NCBI GenBank assembly: GCA_030374765.1
Contig: JARGXX010000017.1
Coordinates: forward strand, 273,014-337,013
DNA: 64,000 bases
DNA from: Agarophyton chilense
Lineage: Eukaryota; Rhodophyta; Florideophyceae; Gracilariales; Gracilariaceae
Direction: 5' to 3'
The stretch's first letter is position 1. Every line of letters starts with the position of its first letter. Positions 42,724 through 54,783 of this stretch are shown piece after piece. The position numbers and the translations under genes were made by a program. The notes under the pieces were generated by a model. It was not told where the DNA came from. It did not search any database and saw nothing but the letters and a program-made list of their open reading frames with translations.

Positions 42724-45700
42724 CGGAGCGAGTTTTGGAGCACGTTCGCCACATGACCCATGCCAGTTGATAGAGCGAAATGAAGATGCAGTGTCTTGTT
42801 CCAAAAGTGTGCGGTTGAGAATGAGTTTTGAGTCCCTTGCAGAATCCAAGATGGCATCGGTAGCAGGTTCCTTGAGGTGATTTATCGAACCTGCAGTTGC
42901 GCGATATATGGTGCGGCGAAAAGCATCTGAAGCATCGTTGACGGGAATGGGGGCATGCATGATTGTTCGTCAAGTGCACTTGCGTTTTTTCGTGCAGCAA
43001 GCATGGCACACAGAGAGAGGCAAGTCGGCGGGAGAGCTCCTCGAAAGTGTGACACGATTTGTTGCGGTGTTTTTCGTTCCAAGGTGTAAAAGAAGGTGGC
43101 AGAGTGCGACTGAGATTGAGAAGGAGCGACAGTGGGGGATTGGGTCGCAGCGGATGGATGCGTGGATGTCAGCAACGGCGATGGAGTGGAGGTAGGGGTC
43201 GTGGTGGACGACTGGCGTGGGGTTTGGGGCTTTGTGTTGGGCCGCCGTTGTTGCTGGTGTTTTGGTTGTTTAAGGATGTTCTGTTTGATTGATTGGGACC
43301 GTTTTTTGGCGGCGTGGGCGTTTGTAGGGAAGCGCTGGGTGACGGTGAAATGGATTGGGCGTGCTGAGAGGCAGAAGGGGTAGCGGAAACGGAGCTTCGT
43401 TCTGGGGTGGGAGAGGGGGAGACAGCTGCGATGCTATTGCAAATATCGCAATTAAGAACCGAAGGAGAGAAGAGACAGATGCCTGGTTCTTTTCCGTCCA
43501 TGTGGAAGTAGAAGGCGTTCCTTCGACAAACAGATTTGCATTCGACCCAATGCTGCGCTTCCAACCAACGCTCCGTGGAAAGTGCTTGGTTGTATATTCG
43601 ATTGGGCTCCTCAAACGCATTTGTGTTGGATGTGGACGAAGAAAGAGTTTCCGTGACGAGTTTGAAGTAGGGCTGGAAATAAATGGTGACGCAAGTGGAT
43701 GGGTTTCCATCGCGGCCGGCCCTGCCGGCCTGTTGCGCGAGGTCGCAAAGACTCGCTACTCCACCAAAGTTGAAAACCAGGCGAACGTTGGGAACGTCGA
43801 TGCCCGTACCAAAAGAAGAGGTGCAAACCATGAAGAGAATGTGGTTGGTTGTGGGTGCGCTGGAAGAAGGCGGAGAGTTCCAAAAGGTGTGAGCCCGGCG
43901 TTTACGAACATCGGAGAGACCAGAATGGTACAGGAGAACCGTGACAGTAGTGGATTGTTTAAGGGCACCAAAAGAAGAACGCGAAGCGGCGAGAGCTTCA
44001 TGGACAGCTTCGGCAGCCGGGCGCGTTAACGAGAATATAAGAACACGAGCTAGGGTTGTGTCAGCCGACGAGTGAAGCAGTCGAGCCACATGCTCTTGCA
44101 TGATTGAGACGCCCAGCTGAAGCAGGTATCCAAACAGATCCTGAAAGTGGCCATGAGCGGCGCGAAAGCGTGTGGCACGCGAAGTGCTGGGGGCTGAGCT
44201 TAGGTGATACACGACAAAAGAAATATTGTTTCTTGCAGTCGAAGAAGCGTACACATGCGCGTTCGGGATGTGCAGCTGCGACAGAAGGAGGGGGCGGTCG
44301 CGCGGCGGCACTGTCGCGCTTAAAAGCACGTGAGGGATCTTTATGGGAATGTGGCCGAAGCAGTTGTGGAGGTTGGCCAAGCACGGGCGAAAGTGTTGCC
44401 ACAAAAGAAACAAGTGACATTCATCGATGGCAATGCGGGCGAGGCGGTCGGCGGCGATCAGTCGCGTGGTGAACTCTGTAAAAGAAGGAAGAGAAAGTCT
44501 TTCAGCGGAAAAGATGTAAATGTCGGCAAAGGAGTGCGATCCGGGAGGGGTGGGTGTACGAGAAGCACGAAGGCCGAAGAGCTGAGCGCGCAGTTCGTAT
44601 TCACTGAGCAAGGCTGTGAGAGGGGTGATGAGAACGGTGGAGTATTTGCCCTTTTCCATGAAGACGGGGAGCAGAAGAGATAGTGTTTTTCCAGATCCAG
44701 TCGGCTGGAGTAGTAGCATGTTGGACAGCCTGTTGTACACGGCCGCTGTGTTCACAAATTGTTGGTGGGACTTGAATAAAGCGGAGTCGTTGGAAAGTGC
44801 CTGTCTTAGTGCTCGGAGCATTTCTGATGTAATATGTTCGTAGGTCACAAGCGGTTGTTGTAAGAGAGAAGCTCCCCCGCGCGGTATGGCGGCTGCCATA
44901 AATGCAGGCTGATGTGGATTGAAAGGATGAGAGGCCGCCAGGTTTAGGTTGATTTGAGAATGGGGAATCGCAGAGCGGTCAGTGGGAGGGGACGGGGTTG
45001 GCTGCGATGTATGGATGGAGCGCTTTGGTTCAGGTGTAGGTAGAACTGTGTCAGTAACCGGACGTTTTCTGTGGTGTTGTTGTTGTTGTTGGGTGAGGGG
45101 AGCATTAAGAAGAAGACCGAGATACTGGTGCCATTTGCTGGACCACTCGCGATATTTGGAAAGTTGAGAGTGCTGCAAACCGGATATTTCATGTGGTGTA
45201 CGAGCGTAAAGAAAAGCGGCGGTGTGCGCAGAGTGGCCCGCCTGGCCATGGGCAGTGGTCAATAGCTCTTCCAAGATGTGATCGGCTACAGAAGATGCGG
45301 TGACATTGGAAACTGTGTTGGTCATTCCCACGGTGAAGTTTCTATAGTCGTTGAAGGATATCGGGAAACCGCGTTTGCTCAAGTGAGAGCTGATTATCGA
45401 GCGGATGGTGTTTGCGGCATACGGGATTCCGCAGTTTGCGAACAGCATTTTCCAATGCATCTGGAAACAGTTTTCCCCGTGTAGGCTGCGGACGATATAT
45501 GCTTCAAACGGACGTATCAGAGTCAAGTACATGAGCAGAAGACGGGATGTTTGGGCATCGGGAAAGCGAGCAATCGGAGTGGCGGCCCCTTTGCTGTTTC
45601 GAGTTTTCATGTAACGGCAAATGAGGACAGGCGATTTGTCGATGAGCATGAGACAACGTTGAAAGTGTTGGTCGTTGTGTATACGGTATGTCTCAATCTC

Positions 45701-46023
45701 TGTGCCGCGCGCAGGAGAGCCCGACGAAAGGTGTAGCGCAACCAACAGGCGTTCTTGGATTTTCTGTGCACATGAGAACCACCTCGACAACGCATGCGTG
45801 AACATATCGGTGCCCAAAATGTCGGTTGTGGGCAGTTGTGTGCGGGGAAAGGTACCGTTTTGCTTACGTTGCGGAAGAAACGGAGTGTGGTCGGTGTTGG
45901 AGTTGTGGGGCATGGAAGAAGTGAGACAAGTGAAAACGAAAGCCATGTTTTGTTCGATAAACGGGCGGTTGTTGAGGTTGGTAAGGAAAGAAAAGCCTGG
46001 GCTTTTGTTGAAGGAGTCGTCCT
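42724..46023 (-). pseudogene. TLH recombinase-RecQ helicase fusion, copy 1, truncated at both ends
   Basis: Nearly identical to 59884-63187 of copy 3. The longest frame (43169-45946) keeps the recombinase-like residues (SPARGTE, NDYRNF, GHSAHTA with LYAR) and the helicase motifs PTGSGKT, DECH, SATVPPRD, TSSFGTGIDVPN and AGRAGRDG. It lacks the first 270 residues of copy 3, because homology stops abruptly at about 46023. The Cys-rich C-terminus (CFRCFSPHHISRNC, CYRCHLGFC) is in another frame owing to one extra A near 43050, and is then cut at 42724 by the chromovirus tail. Its Gln repeat is two codons shorter than in copy 3. Confidence 0.88.
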
Positions 46024-46449
46024 ACTACTAGGATCAGGTTGGGTTCTATGATTTTACATGCGTTTGGGCTGCTTACATGTTGTCATTGCTCTGACGCCAA
46101 CCATGGAACGCAGCGCAGAATAAGTGTATGTGCGTTTTTGACAGCGCCTGATGGATGCAATGGAACGCGATTAAATTTTTAATTTTTTGGAGAACCAGTT
46201 GTATGCCAAGGCGCTCCGGTAAATTGAGCCCCTTTCCATTGTTGATCATTTTACGATATCAAAACCATAGAACGCGGCGAAATGGAGCATGGTCTTCACT
46301 TCAAGCATCACACGGTTCATATAACTCGCATTTCATATCTCTGATCGGTAATGGTGCAGTACTGCCCTAAAACATGTACGTGTGAAACGAATGTGAAAGT
46401 TTATACTTACGTACAGCTGCATTTACTTTCATATCTGACTAAGCTCGTT
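46024..46449. other. Spacer between helicase copies 1 and 2; no gene seen
   Basis: It begins exactly where copy 1 homology ends and stops just before the end of the copy 2 frame. No ORF or repeat recognised. Confidence 0.45.
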
Positions 46450-49400
46450 TTACTCCTTCCTCATATTTGAAAACCAAACACAAATCCTTAGAACATTGGG
46501 AGTTTCGTCGTCCGACGTCGATAACCATTTCGCAAACACCCGGTCTTGTTCGTGAAACATAGTAGAGTCAGAACGTAAGCTTGCCACTTGTGATTCGTTG
46601 AAGAGACTGCAGTCTCTGTCGCAGAAAAGATCCTGTACCAAACGCGCCCTTTTCATCGGCGATGATCTCCACAGAAACCAGCTACGTTCCCTGAGAAGAA
46701 CCAGTCTACAAGTAGGACCGAAACCCAGCCCATCCCTGTGTACTTTGAATCCTTTCGCGTAAGACAGACCACACTTGAAACAACCTCCAGATGGTATTAC
46801 AAGATCTTTGTCACACAAGCGGTACCTGTGATCCTTTGAGTAGCATCTGAAGCATCGGTTCCTTTTCCACCCGCAACTTTGATTACCGTGTTTCACAACT
46901 GCTTTGTGTGAAACATAGCAAGCAATGCAATCATGTTCAAATTCTCTAATGAGGGACTCGCAAGTCCCTACAACATGACTCATTGAGTCTTCTTCATGAG
47001 AAGATGTATATTGTAGTGCCCGACTAGAAGCTTCATATGCTTGAGAGAAGGCGTTAGCAGGACCTTCCGATTCCAGGGCGTGGGGTTTCGGTCTCCATTT
47101 CGGCCCAGCAGGGCTGCAATTCTCCCAACTCTGTCGCTTATCACCGTCATCAAATTTTGGTGCACCATTGCTTCGAGTGTCGCAAATGTCACAATTCTCC
47201 GACTCGCTATCCAGCAAGCACATGCCACTTTGTTCCCCGTCCATGACACCATACATCCAGTTCTTTCGGCACAACAAAGTGTTTTCGAGCCATTTCTGTT
47301 CTTCCCTCCACTGCTCTAGTTTAATATACTCTTCTTCATTTTGGATCTGCAATGCCTTTCGCTCTAGTTCAGCCTCAAAGGAACGTGCAAGACTACTGGA
47401 GTAGACGGTGATACAAAAAGCGAGCCTTTCATCCCTCCCTGCTCTTCTAGACTCCTGTGCATGGTCCGAAAGTGACGTAGATCCACCTACATGAAAGACT
47501 AGTCTCACATTAGGGGCGTCTATTCCAGCTCCAAACGCACACGTGCACACCATGAGGACCACTGTGCACTGAGATGAATCCGTCGTATCTTTTTCACCTT
47601 GACTTTTTGCTGTCTCCAAGCTTTGTATATCTGGATCCGTTGAATCTTGTCCATGCCGGCGTGATAGCAAAGAACAGAGACCTTTTTCGATAGTGGTTTC
47701 CTGGGGCTTCCGTTGTCTAAACCTTGTTCCTCCTCGTATAAGGCTGATAGAATATCACTGAGCTGCTCGGCGTCCTTCCTTCGAGTGACGTAAAGGAGAA
47801 CTCTGAAAGCAGGCGAGTCCTGATGAGCATTGGCGTTAAGCCTAACTTGTTGACCTATCTCTTCTAACTTTTCTTCAAGAACGGAGAGAGTCTTCTCGAG
47901 GATCTTCTGCTTCGCACTTTGAAACCTTCCGCCCTCTGAACGATCTTGCGAACATGGTGAATCGCTTTCGACGTTGATCACGGCAAAACAAAGGTTCTTG
48001 CGGCCTGTGGGCATGCTGAGAACAGAAGCTTTACGCATTCCATGCTTTGCGACAAGGGCAGAGCGATCTCGTGGTGGAATAGTCCCAGTTAGTAAGATGC
48101 GTGGGATGTTTTTCGGTACTTCAAGTAGTCCGTATCTCAAATCACGCATGCTTTGTCGAAAAGAAGACCAAGATGCAGTGAGATGGGCTTCGTCGATTAC
48201 AACGCGGGCCAGTCTTCTCTCCGCCACAAGTTTTTGAACCAACTGCTTGAATCGTTGGTCCCGAACCTCCTCGGGAACGAGCATGTAAACGTCTGCTGGC
48301 TCTCCGATGTTTCCAGGTATAGTTGTACTGGCATGAAGCCCACATTTCTCGGCACGGAGCTTAAGTTCCTCTACCAGTGCCATCAGCGGAACAATCATGA
48401 TTGTAGTAAAGGATGAGCGTTCCATAAACGCTGGAAGTAGAATGCACAAAGTCTTTCCCGATCCGGTGGGCATGACCACTAGAATGTTTTCACGGCGTTC
48501 TGCTACTGCAACAGTAACATTAAATTGCATGGTGGACTTAAACACCGAGTGATTACAGCTGTTCATTGTGCGAAGGTGCTCTAGAAAAGTAGGGAGATGA
48601 TGTTCATATCTCGGAGTCCCTACATCGACGAGTTTGACACGGAAGGGAGACATGGGCTGATATGCGCCAATTTCAAAGATTGTATTTCCTCTGCATTCCA
48701 AAGAAATATCGCTTTCCAGAACAGCGGCTCCAGAATAGCTTCGGCGCCCAAGACTCTGAGAACTTGGTTTCGATACATCGAAAGGAATCGTATCAAGATT
48801 TGGGTGATGCCCTGACTGGTCTTGCATCTGGACTTTGTTCTCTGATGTAGGCAAGTTTAAAGGCTTTAGCCTTTTTCTGGGACGACCAGACTCATCTGTG
48901 TCGTTTTGAAGCTCAGAAGCGTTCCTTTCTTTCCCGTGAAAGCCCAGGTATTTGTGCCATTGCATAGACCATCTACGATACTTGTCCAAACTAGGTTTCT
49001 GCAAATGGATTAATTCCTCTTTAGTTCTGGCGTAAGCCCTTTCAGCAGTTTCCACACTGTGAGCTGCCTGATTGTGCCCGACTGCACGGAACTCGTCACG
49101 AATCTGATCCATAAGATCATGAGCTTTTCCTTCACTAACGGCAGGGACCATGCCGACTGAATAATTTCTGTAGTCGTTGAAGGTTAGTTGGATCCCTTTT
49201 AGTTCAAGATGTTTCGATACCACACCGCGTATATAATCATCAGTGAAAGATTTACCCTTGTTGCAGAAGAGGATATTCCAGTGTTCTTTTCCCAAAGAGG
49301 GCCCATATAAAGCTGAGACCATTGCAGTTTCCAATGGCCTTATTAGAACAAGATACATGAGAAGATACTCGCTTGTTTTGGAATCTGGAAAACTTGGTAT

Positions 49401-51641
49401 GGGCTTCGAGAATCCTTTCATTCCTCGGGTTTTGACCCACCTTGTAACGATCATTGCCTGACCTTGTGAGACGAAAAGATTTCGCATCCCATATATATCG
49501 TTTGTGAGACGAAGAGTAGCTATTTCTGTAGCCCTAGAAGGAGATCCTGGTGATATATGTACACAGAACAATAAAAGTTCCTGAATCTGACGGCAGTAGT
49601 TCAACCAGTCAAGAACCTTTGACTTGAGCCAAAGGATACCGTGCAAATCTACAACTTCTTTATCTCCTGGAAGAGATACTCCGGAAGCGTTGGGATGACT
49701 AAGAGAAATCCAACCAGCACGCATTTTCAACGAATCGAGTACAAAGCAAGTGTTCTTTTGCAACCAATTCTTTTTCTTTTCCAAAACTGACGTGAAGTTG
49801 TAACCTGGGGCCTTAACAGTAAAATTGTCTGTCAACGACTGAATCATGTTCATAAACCCATCAGGAAGTGCAGTATTGTTCAGAAGGTTACTGAACAGGA
49901 GCGAGTCGATTCTGATATGAGCGTTTCTCACCCAAGTCCCAACATCTTGTAATCGAATATGAGTGTTTTTGACCACTCCACAGAGATCATGGCTCCGACA
50001 GCATTCGAAAGTAACAGCAATATCTTCCTGGTCAATGACACCCATTGCCAAATCCAAAGCAGATCGCACATATGATGTAGTGTTCTTCTTTTGGAGGTCC
50101 AGAGCGTCCTTGATCAAATTCATCGTGTGGTCAGTGCTGTCTAAGAGAAATCCATTTCTGTTGTCTTCATTTTGTTTTTGAGAAATGGATACCTCATGCA
50201 CTGCGCAGGCAGATATGCAATACTGGAGAGCTGCAAGTGTTCTTGTGACCTCCCATGCTTCTGCATATCGAAAGTTGTTGAGTTGAGCTGTCTGCAAACG
50301 AGCGTCTTCCTCAGATCGCACGCAGCGACAACTAAAGAAATTTTTCACTGCAAGTGATTCGCAAGAAGAAGACATTGGGCGAACCTCTAGCAGAACGCTT
50401 TTCATGAAGAAATGAAGACCAAGGTATCTTTTTTCGAAGCAGATTGGTTTCGTGGATTTGAAAGGGTCTGGAACGTCAAGTTTTTGATGTAAAACATTCT
50501 CACTAAGCTCCTCCAGATATAAAGCGATTAATCCGGCAACTTCTTCATTGCAGAGATGTTCATGACGGTGCTGACATTTGATGCAGAACGATAGAAAGCG
50601 ACTTATCTCAACCGCATAGGCTTTGACGCACTTAGAAGAAACGGTTCTGAATGTAAAGCGATTATCACCCCGGCTTCTTACGTTGATAGATTCTAGCACA
50701 CAGTTCGACATGTCAATGATTAAATACCGAACCATCCTGAGGTACTGAACGACGTCTTGCTGCACGACGTCCCATAAAATACTTCTCTCAGTAATTGACC
50801 CAGAGAGTTTCACCGCGTCCTGAAGTGATATCTTCCTGTGATCTAGGACCTCATCTACCCTTGACAAGGCAACAAAAGTATTTTTCATCTTGTCGTGCAT
50901 AGGTTCCTGTTCTTGTAGGTCATCAGTAAACCCTACAATAGACGAAATGATTTTCGAGGCAGCCGAGTTCATACCAACACCAGAGATTTCTTCGTGAACG
51001 ATCCTAAGACCCTCCTCTGATCCGTTCAGTGAGTTCTGCCCAAGCAGGTTAGAATTCGAAATTTTCTGCCGAGGGGAGCTACATTTGGAAGTGAAGACGA
51101 TCGTCACTTATCCGACCTGGACAGCTTCTGATACAGGAAACAATTTTCGAAAACGTCCTCCGAAAATGGTTTGCAGGCGTATCAATCCACGTTTTTTTAC
51201 GTCAGTGATGACATTGGCCGTATCTTCAACGCAATGCGCGGTCGAGAGATGCGTAGATAAACTTCTCATGTCCGTGTAGCACGTGATGCAATTCGGGCAT
51301 TTGTACCCGTACAAGACTTTAAGACCGGTTGGGGGGGCTAGTGGCCTTGCTGAAATAAAAACGGCAGTCGGCTCCATGCCCGAAACAACACTTCTGCAGT
51401 TTTCCTCTTCACTATGAGCGATGTAGCGATTCCAGAGAGGTACGTACGGAAACTTCGACTCCAATTCTTGCTTTCTCTCCCAAACTGTCGCAGCCATATC
51501 TTTTCCCTCATCAGGTGAGGCACCGTGCCGAACAGATAGATGGCGTGCTACCCCTTTCGAAGATCTTATTCCCAATTTACATGTAAGGCATAACACGAAG
51601 AATCCCACTGAATGAACTCCAATTTCTATATCCCCGTTCAT
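46450..51641 (-). pseudogene. TLH-type C2H2/recombinase-RecQ helicase fusion, copy 2 (divergent paralogue)
   Basis: Probable start is Met at 51641. The N-terminus has two C2H2-like units: CLTC with H-x4-H, and CPNC ending HLSTAH, as in OrsD (DUF3505) proteins. An in-frame TAA at 51108-51110 then interrupts; the same frame continues for nearly 1195 codons. Recombinase-like residues (counted from 51107): SPSRATE (about 520), VKTRG, NDYRNYS (about 643), AAHSVETAERAYAR (about 685-695). Helicase motifs: PTGSGKT (about 878), DEAH (about 970), LTGTIPPRD. A frameshift near 47600 moves the rest to a second frame (46450-47670): FGAGIDAPNVR, RRAGRDE, the RecQ zinc region CLLDSESENCDIC, and Cys knuckles. 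It ends ETPNVLRICVW, matching copy 3. TLH enzymes are RecQ helicases linked to chromosome ends. Introns could explain a break, but the TAA and the shift look like decay. Confidence 0.82.
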
Positions 51642-51909
51642 AATGGTTTGATTGATGGAAAAAAGAGTGTGAACACAGTATGCACGCAAGCAAAGGCAAA
51701 TACCAAGCTCCAACGATAGCTCCAGGCTGAAGAAGAAGACGAAGAATGCACTCGAAAGACACAACATGCAAAGCCATATTGATGTAGTGTGGTGATGTGT
51801 GATAAGTTGTATCCTAAAGGGATATTGGACCCACTTGCTCCATGATGATTTCTGGAGAAGGGCAGAATCGCAAATGAAATTATGATTGCGATCAGTGTAA
51901 CGTTTGCAG

Positions 51910-52077
51910 TGGGGGACTGTAGCATCATGGAATGATGCAAACTGCTTACTTGGCAACGAAAACATGCATGGTTTTCCACCGTGTTCCATGTGCTCTTCAT
52001 CATGAATGCGCTGCGGGAAGCATTCACAAATGGGGGGACCACAATCTCAAGGAATGATGCGAACTGCTTACTTGGTG
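51910..52077 (+). repeat. Imperfect direct repeat of about 46 bp
   Basis: Two copies (about 51910-51955 and 52031-52076) share GGGGGAC, then GGAATGATGC, and AACTGCTTACTTGG. They lie in the 5' flank of helicase copy 2. Confidence 0.7.
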
Positions 52078-53067
52078 ATGGACACCTGAATATTTGCGGT
52101 GTTCCACATATTCGGATCCCGACAGAAAAACTGATACGACTCGATGGTGATGGTGGATATTGTGAAATGGCGTTCCGGTGAGCGAAGTTTTGCTTCGTGC
52201 ATAAATCTTGGATGAACTTCTACCATTTTTTCGTCAACATTCTCCGTTCCATTTGTGTCAGGTGGTCGTTCAACGGCGTATTTTGAGTGTAGTGATAGTA
52301 AGTTGGAAAAGAGTAATTGGTAATCCATTTTCCTAGAACTTTGTGTATTTCTCAATCCTGGCTGAAAGGTCCGTTGGTCAGGTGAACAAATTCGTGAGTC
52401 CGATAAACCAGAATAACATGTTTATCGAAGTATTCGAATAATTCCAGAATTTTTCTGATCTGAAAAGATGAGTGTGTCTCAATCTGTATTCAGTCCACAC
52501 ACCATGAAACGTTAGGGTAGTCAGTTGTCGCTACCGAAAAATGAGAGTCCGATTTCTATTAAGATTGACCTCGAAGAGACTCTTGATTGGTTCAAGTTGT
52601 GAAAAATGAAAGGTCCATGTAAATTGGCTCTGCATTAGTGTCGAACCAAATTGCTAAAAATTGGCGGAGCGTCACATACCGGAAAACATGACGATGCCAT
52701 CAATTTTGAATATTTCAGAAAACGTTCTAAATTATTTGATTGAAGACTGCACTTTTCACGTGTTAAGACTCACAATAAGTTTTGAATAAAACTTTCGGTT
52801 TCCCTGAGCGCCACATTGTGAATAGGAGGATTATGCCCTCCATTTCGAAAAGATTTGAAACAATATCGAAATTAATTGTCTTGACATTCGAAGGTGTGAT
52901 TTCCAAATTCTATACACCCAATTCGTAAAAAATGTAGTTGAAAAACGAATGTAAAAATAATTTCGAGATTTGTTGGGAGTCCTATTTTGAAGAGGAGGGC
53001 TTTGCCGTTGGTTTGGAAAAAAAATAGCATGCGGTTCGAGAATTCATTATTTTGTGGGGCACAAAAT
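52078..53067. other. AT-rich spacer between helicase copy 2 and the Ulp1-like gene
   Basis: No ORF of note apart from a 95-codon minus-strand frame (52068-52355) without motif. It could contain the promoter of helicase copy 2 and the 3' end of the Ulp1-like gene. Confidence 0.4.
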
Positions 53068-54500
53068 CTAGTTGAGCCTACGTTTCTTCTTTACATGATC
53101 AATGAGCTCCTTCGCTTTCTGCATACATTCCTGCCATTCTTTCTGAATACTCTTGTCCGCGCTGTGTTTCATCAATTTCGCACCTTCCAGTAATATTAAT
53201 TCTGCATCAGTGCCAGTACGCTCCTCGAAATGATGATCTGTGTTGGAGGCACCCGGCTGAGAGGTTGGTAACATCAAACTCGGGCCTTTGTCTCCGTTGA
53301 AACTCTCTTTTGTAGGAGGGGTTCTCGTCCTTTGCAAAGCCTCTTTAATACGAGGCGCCAGAACGGAAGTGACCTTTCCTATAGCCTGCAGCACATCGTT
53401 GCTCCGGTACACTTCTTGCATCACCCGTTCCACATTCGGATCGCTCAAAATGTGAATGAAACCACCTTCCTCCACTTTAGTTTCCGGGGCGGTATTAAGA
53501 CTGAACTGCAGTAGAGCACGAGCAATTCCTTTGTTGGTTTCGAGGTTGGGTGACGAAGTCGTTGGTGGCCTTGTAGTTGATTTGTCTTCTCGGGTTGGGT
53601 CGTTGGACGATGGGGCTTCATCGCTGATATCGATGGTCTTCTGCGACGTTCTAGACGTTCCAGCTTTTAGCCTTGTCCTGTTCGACACAGGCTCATGTTT
53701 GGAGAGCTTTGATTCCGGTAACTTCTTTGAATCCTCGCGCTGATGAGGCTGATGAGCACCTTCATAGTCGTTCCAAAGAAAGACGTTGCTGCCTTCACAT
53801 TTTCTCCCGTTCTGGCCAAATCTGAATTGCATGATATGCATCCTCGTTTGAAGAGAATGAGCATATTCACTGAACGAGTAACTCCTCCGCACGTCACTGA
53901 GGTAGGTGCGTACATTCTCCAAATTACCTTCACGGAACACTTGAATGTTTCGAGTTGTGACTGCAGCATGGTAAGTGGCGAAAAAGCCACATTCACACGC
54001 TTTCTGCAGGTTGGTTCTGTACTCGAAAATGGGAAGTAATCTTCACAGAGTCTCAGTCTGTAGCGTAGGGTTTGGATACGCACAGGTAAGGTAATGCAGT
54101 ACATTTTGCGCAAGGTTCTGATGTGGCGATGTCTTGGCATTCATGCTATCCATTATAATACATCGAGCTACTTGGTGGGACGGATACTGCTCATCCTTAA
54201 GATTTGAGTTGAAGTCCATTGAATCAAGAAGTTGGGGGAGGTTTATAAGCACAGCTAGGCTCCAGTGCTTGGTTCCACACATTAGCAAGAACGACACCTG
54301 AGACCTCCAAACTAGTTCGTGGGGGTTATGTTTCGCCTTTGTGTGCGATCGAACGTTTTGCTGCAACTGTCTGAGAGCAGCAGAGTCCTCGTTAAATTTG
54401 TTCTCCCACACCCGTGCGTTAGTAAAGGGTCCAATACGTATACTTCTTTCATAGTGCGATCTGTCCAGTTGTTAAAAAACGAGATTGTATACAAAAGCAC
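53068..54500 (-). pseudogene. Ulp1/C48-like SUMO protease with one stop and one frameshift
   Basis: The catalytic set of the Ulp1 family is readable: TKHWSLAVLI (His, about 54265), CIIMDSMN (Asp, about 54150), and NLQKACECGFF (Gln and Cys, about 53985-54005). Family members cleave SUMO precursors or conjugates. Upstream YVLDPLLTHG is joined to VWENKFNEDSAALRQL by a frameshift near 54410-54420. A TGA at 54043-54045 lies between the Asp and the Gln/Cys, and the same frame then runs open to 53068. The 250-residue C-terminal tail is Ser/Thr-rich with KTIDISDEAPSS, resembling a SUMO-interacting motif, and a basic helical end (VKKKRRLN). It lies 1.4 kb upstream of helicase copy 2 on the same strand. 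Confidence 0.75.
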
Positions 54501-54783
54501 TTGATCAGTAGCCTAGCTTAGGTTCTGTATAGAAAGTATATCGTTGGGAGATAGACTGAGTGTGGTTCTTAGTAACCCTCCTGCCACAACTAGTTAAGCA
54601 CTACGGTCTCTGGCCGTTTCGAAAGAAACAAATTCTTCCTGTACAACGGCTGCTAAGTCAACAACATGCCCAGCTTTCGTTTGTGCAGATAACATCCTCA
54701 ATCTCACTTTTTCAACAATATCCAGTTTGTCTGAGTTGTCATCAATCACCGTAGCCGAACATCCCGCCTGCTTCCTCACCCTG
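54501..54783 (-). other. Unique segment between Ulp1-like gene and first A module
   Basis: The minus strand holds VIDDNSDKLDIVEKVRLRML, then GHVVDLAAVVQEEFVSF, open into module A. It may be a 5' exon of the Ulp1-like gene, but no motif proves it. Confidence 0.35.

Noticed and set aside
43270..44500. Multiple ORFs of 80-220 codons on the plus strand opposite helicase copy 1
   Set aside because: They recur opposite copy 3 at the same places and are antisense shadows of a GC-biased coding strand.
53739..53760. CTGATGAG sequences suggesting a hammerhead ribozyme
   Set aside because: No matching GAAA core and paired helices nearby; the bases lie in the Ulp1-like reading frame.
54043..54045. UGA read as a sense codon (altered genetic code)
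   Set aside because: TAA and TAG stops occur in the same kind of positions in other frames, and the changes fit C-to-T decay of Arg and Gln codons; intact copy 3 ends normally.
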